Shown one piece after another: positions 33,297-45,164 of a stretch of 64,000 nt of DNA. Positions within the stretch are counted from its first letter, which is position 1. Every line of letters begins with the position of its first letter. A model generated the notes under the pieces. It worked only from the letters and a program-made list of their open reading frames with translations, did no database searches and was not told the origin of the DNA. The DNA is taken from the NCBI RefSeq assembly GCF_022201045.2, contig NC_068561.1, positions 21,892,501-21,956,500 on the forward strand, written 5' to 3'. The stretch comes from Citrus sinensis. Taxonomy: Eukaryota > Streptophyta > Magnoliopsida > Sapindales > Rutaceae. Made by a program: the position numbers and the translations under genes.

Positions 33297-35922
33297 ACCC
33301 CCCGCTGCCACCACTACCGCCGTCGCTGGCGACGCCGCTGCACCTTCTTCTATTTCTCTACCTAAACCCAAACCTCATCATCTTACCTTCTCCACCGCCA
33401 TCACCACCCAAACGCAGCCACCAGACCCGCTTGTCGTCTCTCCCTCCTCAAACACCAAAGTTATTGACGTTGATGTTGACAGCTTCTTCAATTCGCTTCG
33501 TCTGTCAGTCCAATGCGGTGAAGTTTCACTTGCCAAAGCCATACACGCTTCACTCATCAAGCTTCTGCTAGAACAAGATACCCGCTTCGGCAATCCTCTC
33601 ATTTCAGCTTATCTCAAACTAGGTCATGTATCTGATGCCTATAAAATATTTTATGGCCTTTCAAGCCCGAATGTTGTGTCTTTTACTTCATTGATTTCGG
33701 GGCTTGCCAAGTTGGGTCGGGAGGAGGAAGCGATCGAACTTTTCTTCAGGATGAGGAGTGAAGGCATTGTGCCTAATGAGCATAGTTTTGTTGCTATTTT
33801 GACTGCTTGTATTAGGCTTTTGGAGTTAGAGTTGGGTTTTCAAATTCATGCTTTGATAGTCAAGATGGGTTGTGTGGATAGTGTTTTTGTGACAAATGCA
33901 CTTATGGGACTGTATGGAAAATTTAGCTTCTGTTTGGATTATCTGCTTAAATTGTTTGATGAATTGCCGCACAAAGATACTGTTTCGTGGAATACTGTGA
34001 TTTCGAGTGTCGTTAATGAGTTTGAGTATGAGAAAGCATTTGAATTGTTTCGTGATATGAAAAGAGATAATGGATTTACAGTTGATTATTTCACAATTTC
34101 AACCCTTTTGACTGCTTGTACTGGTTGCTTTGTATTGATGGAAGGGCGAGCAGTACATGCTCATGCTATTAGAATTGGACTGGGGGCCAATTTGAGTGTC
34201 AACAATGCACTTATTGGGTTCTACACCAAGTGTGGCAGAGTAAAAGATGTGGTGGCTTTGTTAGAGAGGATGCCTGTGATGGATATTATAACTTTGACAG
34301 AGATAATTATAGCATACATGGAATTTGGATATGTGGATTTGGCTGTGGAGATATTTGATAAGATGCCAGAGAAAAATTCTGTTTCTTACAATGCCCTTTT
34401 GGCTGGATATTGTAAAAATGGCAAAGCCATGGAAGCGCTGGGTTTATTTGTCAAATTGCTTGAGGAGGGTCTTGTTTTAACAGAGTTCACTTTGACTAGT
34501 GTTGTTAATGCTTGTGGGCTGATCAAGGAAGTGAAGCTGAGTGAGCAGATTCATGGGTTTGTTATGAAGTTTGGTTTAGGTTCAAATGATTGCATTGAAG
34601 CAGCATTGCTTGATATGTTGACAAGGTGTGGGAGGATGGCAGATGCTGAGAAGATGTTTTACCGGTGGCCAACAGACCGGGATGATTCTATTATTTGGAC
34701 ATCAATGATATGTGGATATGCTCGAAGCGGGAAGCCAGAACATGCAATTTTACTTTTCCACCAAAGTCAATCAGAAGCAACCGTGGTTCCTGATGAAATT
34801 GCATTAACTTCTGTTCTAGGCGTCTGTGGAACTTTAGGGTTTCATGAGATGGGAAAACAAATTCACAGTTACGCTCTTAAGACAGGGTTTTCATCTGATT
34901 TAGGAGTTGCAAATTCCATGGTTAGCATGTATTTTAAGTGTTGCAACATGAGTAATGCAATTAAGGCATTCAATAAAATGCCATCACACGATATAGTTTC
35001 ATGGAATGGTTTGATCGCCGGCCATCTTCTTCACCGACAGGGTGATGAAGCCTTGGCTGTGTGGTCAAGTATGGAGAAAGCAAGCATAAAGCCGGATGCA
35101 ATAACTTTTGTGTTAATTATTTCCGCTTACAGATATACTAACTTAAATTTAGTTGATAGTTGTCGTAAGTTGTTTTTATCTATGAAAACAATTTATAATA
35201 TTGAGCCTACTTCAGAACATTATGCGTCATTGGTTAGTGTTTTGGGGTACTGGGGATTCCTTGAAGAAGCAGAAGAAACCATCAACAACATGCCTTTTCA
35301 GCCCAAGGTTTCAGTTTGGCGAGCTTTGCTTGATAGTTGTAGAATCCGTTTGAATACAACCATCGGAAAGCGGGTTGCAAAGCATATACTTGCTATGGAA
35401 CCACAGGATCCTGCTACATATATACTTGTATCAAATTTGTATTCATCATCTGGTAGATGGCATAACTCTGAGCTGGTCAGGGAGGATATGCGAGAGAAGG
35501 GATTTCGGAAACACCCAAGTCGAAGTTGGATCATTCATCAGAATAAGGTACATTCATTCTATGTAAGAGATAAATCGCATCCACGAGAGAAAGACATCTA
35601 TAGTGGTTTAGAAATACTTATCTTAGAGTGCCTAAAAGCTGGATACGTGCCGGACACTAGCTTTGTTCTTCATGAAGTAGAAGAGCATCAGAAGAAGGAT
35701 TTCCTCTTCTATCATAGTGCAAAACTAGCAGCAACCTACGGGCTTCTAACGACCCCCGCTGGACAACCCGTTCGGATAGTGAAGAACATCCTTACCTGTG
35801 GGGACTGCCACTCATTCTTGAAATATGTTTCCGTTGTCACTAGAAGAGAAATCTTTCTGAGGGATGCTTCAGGATTTCATCATTTTCTGAATGGCCAGTG
35901 TTCTTGCAAAGATTACTGGTAG
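33241..35922 (+). CDS. EMB175: PPR protein with C-terminal E/DYW domain, EMB175-like
   Basis: A single uninterrupted exon encodes 893 aa. The first in-frame ATG is 33241 (MAGTVIQTENPFF); a longer frame would need a TTG start. Residues 1 to about 80 are Ser/Thr/Pro-rich, suiting an organelle transit peptide. From about residue 95 onward are many P, L and S repeats (for example VVSFTSLISGLAKLGREEEA), then E motifs and a DYW domain ending CSCKDYW. Such proteins bind specific organellar RNAs, often for C-to-U editing. The zinc-binding CGDCH is intact (Cys853, Cys856, His857), but the HxE active-site motif reads HSA (825-827), so the general-acid glutamate is absent. Length and context suggest the EMB175 (At5g03800) orthologue, needed for embryo development. 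Confidence 0.92.
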   Translation: MAGTVIQTENPFFQFLSCKPPAATTTAVAGDAAAPSSISLPKPKPHHLTFSTAITTQTQPPDPLVVSPSSNTKVIDVDVDSFFNSLRLSVQCGEVSLAKAIHASLIKLLLEQDTRFGNPLISAYLKLGHVSDAYKIFYGLSSPNVVSFTSLISGLAKLGREEEAIELFFRMRSEGIVPNEHSFVAILTACIRLLELELGFQIHALIVKMGCVDSVFVTNALMGLYGKFSFCLDYLLKLFDELPHKDTVSWNTVISSVVNEFEYEKAFELFRDMKRDNGFTVDYFTISTLLTACTGCFVLMEGRAVHAHAIRIGLGANLSVNNALIGFYTKCGRVKDVVALLERMPVMDIITLTEIIIAYMEFGYVDLAVEIFDKMPEKNSVSYNALLAGYCKNGKAMEALGLFVKLLEEGLVLTEFTLTSVVNACGLIKEVKLSEQIHGFVMKFGLGSNDCIEAALLDMLTRCGRMADAEKMFYRWPTDRDDSIIWTSMICGYARSGKPEHAILLFHQSQSEATVVPDEIALTSVLGVCGTLGFHEMGKQIHSYALKTGFSSDLGVANSMVSMYFKCCNMSNAIKAFNKMPSHDIVSWNGLIAGHLLHRQGDEALAVWSSMEKASIKPDAITFVLIISAYRYTNLNLVDSCRKLFLSMKTIYNIEPTSEHYASLVSVLGYWGFLEEAEETINNMPFQPKVSVWRALLDSCRIRLNTTIGKRVAKHILAMEPQDPATYILVSNLYSSSGRWHNSELVREDMREKGFRKHPSRSWIIHQNKVHSFYVRDKSHPREKDIYSGLEILILECLKAGYVPDTSFVLHEVEEHQKKDFLFYHSAKLAATYGLLTTPAGQPVRIVKNILTCGDCHSFLKYVSVVTRREIFLRDASGFHHFLNGQCSCKDYW

Positions 35923-37703
35923 TCGATCATACGAATCATCTCCAATGCATTGGCAGACCGTTGAGATATGAAATTTTTTTTTTCCCGCCCGATTTTGTTA
36001 CATTGAGAAATTTCAAGCTGTGTGGTGTATAGATTAGATAATAGATGTATTTTACTACAGCACTTCGTCTGAAGATAATGCATTACGAGTTCTTGAATAA
36101 AAATAATTTTTTAGTTATTTTACCATATGCTTTTACGTTTTGGGTGTGTATGGAATCTTGTATGCAATTGTTGTCAGTGCCTCATTGGTGAAAATGAAAT
36201 GCATGGTAATGCAGACAACTCGGCTTAGAAAATAAAAGATTTCCATTTCAGAATCTGCATTTATAATTTATTATTGGAGAACGCTGCCGCCCAGGTACGA
36301 GACGAACCATCAATCAAGAAGAGTAATTATTTACTCGTAATGACGGACTGATGAGTGTAATACGTGTATGTATTCTTATCACTAGAATTTTTTTTTTTTT
36401 CCTAAAATATCATTTTCGAATTAAATAGTAAATAAAACGAACAAACTTAATAAAACAAGCGGATAAAATGGACGTACACGCCACGGAAGAAATTTGTTTC
36501 TGAAAACGCCATGCACCTCGACATTTGGCTTGGTTGACGGATATAAATTCTAAATATATGGTCCCCATGAAATGATGTTTCAAATATAATTTAACTAAAT
36601 TGTTTCAGTTTTCCGGTGACCGCGCGGTGAGACAGCCGGAAGACGCGCATATGAATCATAATTATTACAAGTATATTCCATGTTTTGTTCCGAGAGTTCC
36701 AGTGCTTGACCATAAATGACCAACTGATTATTTCTACGTGCGTTCATCAAATTCATGTAGCCCTGAAACATGTTATTTTTAAAAATAAATAAAAAATCTA
36801 ATTGCACCAAATGAATCAGTGAATGTTTTCGAAATTTGAGAATTCAAAATATGAACTCATGAAATTAATATCAGTGGGAAATTTCTTTTTTTTCTTTTTA
36901 GGTTCTTTATTGTTGATTGCATTTATAATTTATATTTTTGTTGTTAAGATCAATCCTATTAGCTAGACTTCTTTGGTTTCCTCCTTCACAATTTCAAGCT
37001 TAAATTAATGGCCAATCCCATGATCAAACCTAAATTTCCCCATCGATTTCTCTAATAAAGGGGCATTACATTAGGCAGAATTAAAAATAATAATAACAAC
37101 AATTTGGATAAGACGAGAAATAGGATAGAAAGGAACAAAAAATTTGAATCAAAAGTCCAATTATAAGTGATCGTAACATCACAAGTTGCATACTTTTTTA
37201 TGGTGAAAATGTAAAATTAGTGAGATATCAAAATCAAATGGCTTTGCCTTATCGAAACGACTACGTGCACTTCAGCAAAAGTCTATTATATCAAATCACA
37301 ATTTTTTTTTTGTCGTATATATTACGCATTTTGTAGATAGCTCCCAAGTGATAGTTACTACAATATCCAAGAGGTTGATGTAGAAGTGGAATGCGAGGGG
37401 ATAAGTATACAGGATAAGGTTGATTAATATTTACTATAATATTCGATATAAGACCAAAAAAAAAAAATGCCCTTTTTAATACTAAAATTATTGCAAATTG
37501 GCTCCGCCACCTCTTATATTTATACTACATTTTTCCCCTTTTTTTATGGACACACTCTAAGTTATTCTCTGAAGTGCTTCGATAAGAATGTGGTCGAAAA
37601 ATTAGATCATTTTATCATTAATTTTCAAGACATAAATAAAATGGAAAAAAAAAATTAATCAGTCCAATCAAGATGGAGTGTGAACCACTTAAATCATTAA
37701 ATT
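35923..37703. other. Spacer downstream of the PPR gene
   Basis: Probably PPR 3' UTR to about 36120, then AT-rich DNA. The minus-strand frame at 36595-36810 has no known domain and low-complexity context. No gene is called. Confidence 0.5.
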
Positions 37704-37712
37704 TATTTCAAT

Positions 37713-37857
37713 GAGTAATGATATGTGGCATGATAAAATTAATTAAATTATATATCTCTTGGCCCACATGATTTATTTTTAATCAACCAATGAATTGATG
37801 TCAAATCAATTTGTACAAAATAAGTTTGTACAAAAATTTGTGGTTGTATCATCACTC
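37713..37857. mobile_element. 145-bp MITE with 9-bp target duplication (Mutator-like)
   Basis: The termini GAGTAATGATA and TATCATCACTC are inverted repeats with one mismatch. TATTTCAAT is perfectly duplicated at 37704-37712 and 37858-37866; a 9-bp duplication is the Mutator hallmark. The inside is AT-rich and non-coding, with TTTGTACAAA doubled near 37810. Confidence 0.75.
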
Positions 37858-37866
37858 TATTTCAAT

Positions 37867-39118
37867 TGTCGACTAAGAAGATGGTCCATATTAGACTTAA
37901 GAAGGTGATCTTATTCTTTCACCCAAATAATTGCCACTAGTGTGATATTTGCTTACATTATTTATCAAATTCTTGCAAAAGCCGCCACAATTAATCGCAC
38001 TTTCTCTAAGACATTTTTCTTTTTTTTCATCCATTTTTTTTTTGGTCAAAACTAAATACTTGATCGTAAGAGTATTGATCTTCACAAGTACACACTCGAC
38101 GTAGGTATCCAAGCTGAAAAAATAAAGATCGAGGAAGATGTAAGTATTAGAAGAGTAATTTCAAGTAACTATGAATATTTTTCCTTCCTTGATTAATTAT
38201 CTGATTAGATGCTTCTAAAAGCAAACTTTGGCCTACTTGTACAAGCTGTTATTATGATAAATTGTTACTTTAGATAAGCAACTCTAAACCATTTTGCGAA
38301 ATATTACTCAGAAACAATCTCAAATGGGGCTAGTAGGTAAGGTTACTACCCGCAAAAGCATTTATAGAAGAAGAGGATAGTGAGGGCTAATGTGATGTCT
38401 GTGTTGCATCCGAACGTGATGTCACCGATCACAATTATGATCTAAAAGTGGAATGGCCAACATCGTAATACATGCTCCAATTCAGCATCCATTGGAACAG
38501 TAAACTCGGTTCCATCTCATAATTTTCTTAAGATTTAGACTTAAAATAAAACCTCTTCATTGGCCGTGTCATGTGTCCATTCGTCAATCTGAGTTTTCTC
38601 TTTAATAATAATAATAATTATTATTAATATCGAAACTATTTAAAGACATGTAAAAAGCCTTGAACTGAGTTGGCCGTTGCTGAATTAAATGAAGGAGAGG
38701 TGTGTTGTGATGCACCGATGCACGAGCGAACAAATATTATCCAAAAGACTAAAACACCCTTTGTCGTTTTACCTAATACCCGACCCAACTTCTCAAACGG
38801 GTGACTACTGAGAGTACATAAATGTACCGAACTCTCGTTTCTTGTCTGCCACGTAACAATAGGGAGCGCGTGAAGCACATTGGAGTTGGTATCGTGATTG
38901 GTGGGAAGCAAAATGAAGCGGGTCGGAAGCAGGTGCAGAATTGGGAATCCGTTAGAGTTCTGCATGAGGAACTCGCATATAGAGGGCATGGCAAGCGGAC
39001 GCTTGGCGAGAAGCTGCTGTCCATTAACACACAAATGTTCCGAAGCCTCTCCTGTACTTTTCTGCTTTTTCAGTGTCTCAACTGAAAAAGAGTTGAAAAA
39101 GAAGAAGCCAAGCTTTCA
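37867..39118. other. Spacer and 5' region of the exostosin-family gene
   Basis: Contains an (AAT)n/(ATT)n palindromic microsatellite near 38603-38629. Short frames at 38822-39122 probably lie in the transcript leader; none resembles a known protein. Confidence 0.45.
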
Positions 39119-42033
39119 ATGATGCTGATGGGTTCATCATCGTTTTCTTCATCATTTAAGGTCTTGTTGTTTATGATTCCGCTGGCAGTGTTGTTTGGGT
39201 TTGTTTCTGTGATGGGTCCGAGAGCTTCAACGTCTCCGGTTATTTTGTCTAACCATCCTTGGTTGTGGTCAAGTTTTTCTTCCTCTTCTTCTTCGCCTAA
39301 TAATAATCAGCTGAAAATTGATATGGTTGCTTCCAAAGCAAAGGCAGTTGATTTGCATTCAACAGTGGTGATGGCGGGTGTTGAAGATCAAAACGAAGGT
39401 CTCTTGTCTGACCCTCTTAATCTGAACCGCTCTTCTTCAACCCCAACTACTGTACAACCTGCAGTACAAGTTCAAGATCAATCAGTAAGTTTTTTTTTTT
39501 TTCAAAGATTTTTTTCTTCCAAATTTTCATTTATCAAAACGGCATATATACGGATATTAATTAAGAGCATAAACAAATTTTGACTCCAGTAATAAATAAA
39601 TAACACAAGTCAAAACAATGTGGTCGACACGTGCATTGAAAAATTAAATTTAAATTTTACGAAACTAGCTCTAGTATCTTTTCTTCTTTTTAATTCTGGT
39701 TGTTGGTGATTAACTTGAATACAGAATAGTACAATGGAGATAGACGGGTTGAATATTAGCATGAGTACTACTAATAAGACTCTCGGTGTTGCTGTTGCTG
39801 CTGCCATAAATGAAACTCACGCTGTTCCAATGAAAGCAGAGCGAAAAAGAGCGGTCACCAAATTGGAAAAGCTGGAAGCTGGGCTACAAAGAGCAAGAGT
39901 TGCTATCAAAGAAGCTTCAATTGGAAATCAAACTCAGGATCCTGATTTTGTTCCACTAGGCCCTATGTATTGGGATTCCAAAGCCTTTCACAGGTATATA
40001 TGTGTTACTGTCACCCTCTGTTCAGGAAAACTGTATATGAATGCTGTGAAAATTGTACTTTGAACTCAGATTCGAGAGCCTCCTATTTTTCCTTTTTTCT
40101 TTTTCTTGAAAACATTGGGGTTGGGATTTTGTGATAATTCCAAATAATCCTACCGTAGCTAAAATCTAACTTTTTCATATCAAATCTGGGTCTAGACTAC
40201 AATCTCGGGTTTTGTTTGGTGTTAATTAAGAGGAAATTGATGGGAAATACCGTTATACATACTAGCTGCCAGTGAAAGTTATTTGTTATCTTTTTGTAGT
40301 GCCAATTTTTCAGTAAACAGAACTACATATGCTGAAAAACCAAGCTGCCAAAAATGGTAAAACAAAAGGAGGAGCCTAAGTTTAGTTAATAAAGTCTTTA
40401 TCAAATGGAAGCCAATGGTAGCTAGAAAGTGGTCATTAATTTTCAGCCTCTCCTTTATTTTAAATCACACTTATGGCAGTATCCTACGTTTGGTTGATGT
40501 GTTTACTCTGTCATTTAGAACAACTTGTACTTTTTAGTTAACAGAGCAGAACACTTCAACCCAATGCGTCCTCAAAATATCCTGTCATCATAGCTGTAGT
40601 ATGGGACTGATACATCTTACCTTTCTGTAAAATTATTTTGAAAGATGCAAATTGATCATTGCTCTTTCAAAACTTCATAAATTTAGGACTTGGAATAGCA
40701 AATCTAATATTCACCAATTTGCTTCTTTTTTATAATAATATTGCAGGAGCTATTTGGAAATGGAACAGAAGTTTAAGGTCTTTGTCTATGAAGAAGGAGA
40801 GCCACCTGTATTTCATGATGGTCCATGCAAAAGCATATACTCCATGGAGGGAAATTTTATTTATACGATGGAGGTTAACAAGCAGTTCCGGACCAAAGAA
40901 GCTGATAAAGCACATGTATTTTTCCTTCCCTTTAGTGTGGTAAAGCTGGTCCGATTTGTCTATGTCCGTGATTCGCATGACTTTGGTCCAATTAGAAGGA
41001 CCGTCGTTGATTATGTCAATCTTATTGCTGGAAAATACCCCTACTGGAATCGAAGCCTTGGTGCTGATCATTTCATGCTTGCTTGCCACGATTGGGTAAG
41101 TATTAACCACCTTATATCTCCTTGACTTCTGATTCAGGGATTGAGCTCTGTAATAACATTCCAAATTGTTTTAATTTGAAATGAATCTTGTACCTTAATC
41201 AAGCAGTAGATTTTTAAAATAAGAGCATGATTCATTATAACAAAATTTGAGATTGCTGCTTTAAGAAGTGCCCGTTTGGTATTCAAATTAGAGGCTTATA
41301 CATTTATAAGTACAACATTTTAGACTTCAGCTATTTGTCACGATTGCAGGGGCCGGAAACTTCTTTTTCTGTTCCTTATCTAGGGAAAAACTCCATCAGG
41401 GTCTTATGCAACGCAAATACTTCTGAAAAGTTCAGTCCAGTCAAGGACGTATCCTTTCCAGAAATCAATCTCCAAACTGGCGGACTAACCGGTTTGATTG
41501 GTGGACCATCCCCTTCGCGACGATCAATCTTGGCTTTCTTTGCAGGAGGTGTTCATGGTCCAATTAGACCTGTTCTGCTTGAGCACTGGGAAAACAAGGA
41601 TGAAGATATTAGGGTGCATAAATACCTTCCGAAAGGTGTCTCCTACTATGAAATGATGAGGAAAAGTAAGTATTGCCTTTGCCCGAGTGGTTACGAAGTT
41701 GCAAGCCCTAGAGTTGTCGAAGCCATATACACGGGTTGTGTTCCGGTACTTATTTCAGAACATTATGTGCCACCATTCAGCGATGTTTTAAATTGGAAGT
41801 CATTTTCTGTTGCACTTTCAACAAGAGATATTCCTAACCTGAAGAGTATATTGACGAGTATATCGCCAAGACAGTACATAAGAATGCATCGGAGAGTTGT
41901 GCAGGTAAGAAGACATTTCGAGTTCAATTCTCCTCCCAAGCGATTTGATGTCTTTCACATGATTCTTCATTCCATTTGGCTTAGAAGACTAAATGTTAGA
42001 ATCCAGAATGATCAAAGTGCTGTGACCAGTTAA
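39119..42033 (+). CDS. GT47 exostosin-family glycosyltransferase
   Basis: Four exons (39119-39484, 39725-39993, 40747-41095, 41350-42033) join to 555 aa. A type II membrane anchor is visible at residues about 14-34 (FKVLLFMIPLAVLFGFVSVM), followed by a low-complexity stem. The exostosin domain runs from about residue 210 to the end: KFKVFVYEEGEPPVFHDGPC, then NRSLGADHFMLACHDWG, LAFFAGGVHGPIRPVLLEHW, KSKYCLCPSGYEVASPRVVE and GCVPVLISEHYVPPF. Family members sit in the Golgi and build xyloglucan, xylan or pectin side chains; donor and acceptor cannot be inferred. It resembles probable glycosyltransferase At5g03795, whose Arabidopsis neighbour is EMB175, as here. The start ATG 39119 is the first of several close Met codons. 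Confidence 0.92.
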
Positions 42034-42892
42034 TGAAATTTTTTTTGGTATTTCGGAGGTACATATAGTCAGTAAGCAAATAAGTCTCGCTTGGATTTTG
42101 ATTTGGATATAACTTGGTTCCTTTTTAATCAATTCCTCATTTTCTTAGTAATTTGTGTCTCTTGTCATTTTTTTTTCCTCCCTGTTTTTAAGGTGTTGAT
42201 GATTATTTTTGTTTATTTACCCTTGGAATTCTGCCTTTGAATTTGTAATTGTTAACTATTGTATCAGTTTGTTGGGTGTTCAATGTAATCTGTTCGATGA
42301 TTTCCGACGATCGGCTATATACAAGTGTAAAACACCACTAATATTAACATCCCTCTATTGTTGTTGCTCCTGTTAAAAAGAAACATGTTAATTAATACCA
42401 TGTCAATTACTACCCCTTAACCCTATTAAATAAAATATGTTAATTCGAAAAATTCGAAATTGTATAGTTTTTCCAAATACCCTTTAAATTCCAAAAACAA
42501 CCCTACGCAACCAATTCTTCTCAAGTATGGTGGTGGTGTGGAATAGCAAGAATTCAAAATTCGAGTTAAGGATTAACCCAGAATGACAACAGGTAGTTAT
42601 TACCTTATTGGGATTTGTACACATCTTTGTGCCAAATGCTTGTGATTTTTATATTTTGGTGGATGATTTTTTATTCCAAGTCGCATCCAAAGATGATGTA
42701 TGCGGCATAGGATTGGCCAAGGGCCAATAAGATACAGCTTCGAGGTACTCGATCGTGCAAGGATCGGACCTCGACTTTACCTTCTCGGAAATTACTGAAG
42801 ATTGACAATCCTACCGATAGTATTAAAACTTGATCACATGTTAAATGAGTGGGCTAGCTTCAATAAAATACGTCGTAATTATTTCAAGAGTT
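42034..42892. other. 3' flank of the glycosyltransferase gene
   Basis: Presumed 3' UTR followed by spacer; no coding or RNA gene recognised. Confidence 0.5.
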
Positions 42893-43035
42893 CAGTTATG
42901 TTGGAGATGCTCCAATGTAGAGTAGATCCCAGAATTATTAGATGCACGTTGTTACAATTGTTTTAAATTCAACTACATGTATCTGACGATTCTAGGGACT
43001 GCTCTACGTTAGAATTGCTCCAACGTAGATGCTGC
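42893..43035. mobile_element. Foldback MITE, about 143 bp
   Basis: The left arm (about 42896-42955: ATGTTGGAG, GTAGAGTAGATCCCAGAAT) pairs with the right arm (about 42971-43028: ATTCTAGGGACTGCTCTAC, CTCCAAC) with many mismatches around a short loop. Nearly the whole element is palindromic. No clear target duplication was found. A microRNA precursor is less likely because pairing is uneven along the arms. Confidence 0.6.
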
Positions 43036-44790
43036 CTTATTTTAATTATGTTTCGCCTTTTTACTGAACTTTAAGGGACGGACAACACCGTATCAACTAT
43101 TAGCACCGGAATGAATCAATTTTGAGGTGTTTACATTGCTCGCGTACAATATCTAAACTACGGCAAGTACTACTAATCAAACAACTTCATACTCATGATA
43201 CACAGGTAATATAAATGTATCCCAATTAGTAATTATTGAACAGGCTCCAGCTAAGTTACAGATATTGTTAGCAACAGCCAGCTAAGCTGAACTGTTAGAT
43301 TTGAAGATAGAAATCCAAGGGTAATAATAGACTGTCAGAATAAAAATGCAACCGGATGAAAAGGTTTTATAAAAAGAAATCAACTTGCTTCTTTTATTAC
43401 TCTCTCTTTCTCCACACTACTTGTGGACTATTTTTTTCCTTAGCCATAGAAATGAAGCAAAATCTGGAATTATGGCCGAACTTTTCAGTTTTCACACCCA
43501 AAATTATGTTTAAAAAATTCCCACAGGAAATGGTTAAGGTTATTAATGATGATGTCTAAATTTCTTTGTCCCCAAAGATTGTCCACTGCGAACATAAGTT
43601 TCTTTTGAAGAATGTTTGCTTATAATGAAATAATTATTTCACATGTTAATGTACAGGAGTTAAAGAATAATTCCTACACATGAGTTATTCCCATAAGAAA
43701 CTGTAATGTTGAGACAAAAAGATAATGGAATTGCCTTACATGTATGAAACACTCAATTTGTTGAAAATATTGTATTATTAATAATATTGTAAGTATCTTC
43801 CACGTGTCTTTATGATCTTTTAATTAAGTGGCCACCTGAGTTCAAATCCTAAAAAAGTATGAAATTAAAATATTGATTTGAGCTTTGCCTACCATATTTT
43901 TTTCAATGGTAGAATTTTTTTTAATAATGAAAAAATTAATTATAACTCATATATTCTTTTTTCTTATAACAACAGTAGTGTTACCTTATATGAGACACAT
44001 TAAGGAAAGTATCTTACACATATAACAATTAATACAATTAGCCAAATTATTATTATTATTATTATTATTAGGTTATACCTTTGGATATGATTGATAGGGC
44101 ATATTTTCAATCTTGATAAATAATACAACACATTTAAGCTATGATTAGGAGAAAAGATAGAGGTCAATTGGACTAAATTATGTGATTATTATTCTAGTCC
44201 CACATTTGGATTGCTAATTGATTATGAGCTACTCGTCTAATGGTAAGATTTTATTTCAAATTGATAAGATAAGTTGTCTCACAGACTCATAGTTACCAAT
44301 GAAATTACTTGAGACTACACTACAAAAATGTCTATTTCACTTAAAAATATTTTTTTATTACTCATTTACAAAAAATAAAATAAAAATAAAAAATGAAGAA
44401 AAAAAATTTAAAAGTTGATTTATAAAATCAATCGAACACTAATAAATAAAAGCTATATGTCTTACTTATATAATTATCTACATCATAATTACTAATCCTA
44501 TTAAATAATTGGCTATTTAAAAAAAAAACATTTATTTAACTAATTAAATAAATATAAATATTTTAACATAAAGATTATGTCGAGGAAGAGTTCAAGTAGT
44601 TTTACCACATCAAAAACGAAGATGGAGATTTTCATTTTTAATTCATATGTTGTTTTAAAATTTTACAATAGGATAGGAACCAATAAAGTCCGCTAAATTT
44701 CCTTACGCTTCGTAAACGAGGCAAAAAATTGGAAGAGGGTTCAGTCAACTTGCCTGGAATACGGGTGAGGTAGCTACCTCATCGAGCCAC
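43036..44790. other. AT-rich spacer before the LEA gene
   Basis: No gene seen. An (ATT)n microsatellite occurs at about 44047-44070. The stretch 43640-44640 is very AT-rich. Confidence 0.5.
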
Positions 44791-44798
44791 GTAGTGAG

Positions 44799-45013
44799 AC
44801 ACGTGGAATGTAGCAGCATTCCTCTTTACCAACAGAATCCAAAACGAAAAACTTTACAACTCTGGTAATGTAATGCACCACCGCCTGATTATCACCGACC
44901 AAATTTCACGCAGACACCACTCAACACTTATCTCCGTTGGTCGCCAACGTGTCAGTTGCATAACAAAGACCAAAACGTGGCAACCCCCAGTAAATTCGTA
45001 CAATCTACGTGTC
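44799..45013 (+). promoter_or_regulatory. ABRE/ACGT element cluster of the LEA promoter
   Basis: ACGT-core elements occur as ACACGTGG (44799-44806, G-box/ABRE), ACGTGTC (44947-44953), ACGTGGC (44975-44981) and ACGTGTC (45007-45013). They lie 150-370 bp upstream of the LEA ATG. A TATTTATA-like core follows at about 45038-45046. This is the classic arrangement for abscisic-acid and drought induction through bZIP (ABF/ABI5) factors. Confidence 0.7.
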
Positions 45014-45164
45014 ACGTTACTAAGAGCTAGACGATATGTATTTATACATTCGTATACATTGACCACCTTAGCCGCACTTGGTAAAAACAAAGATTGAAAT
45101 TTGAAGCTAAACTAAGCTAAGGTATAAGTTTAACAGTTTTCTTTGAAGTGGATTTTGTGAATCA

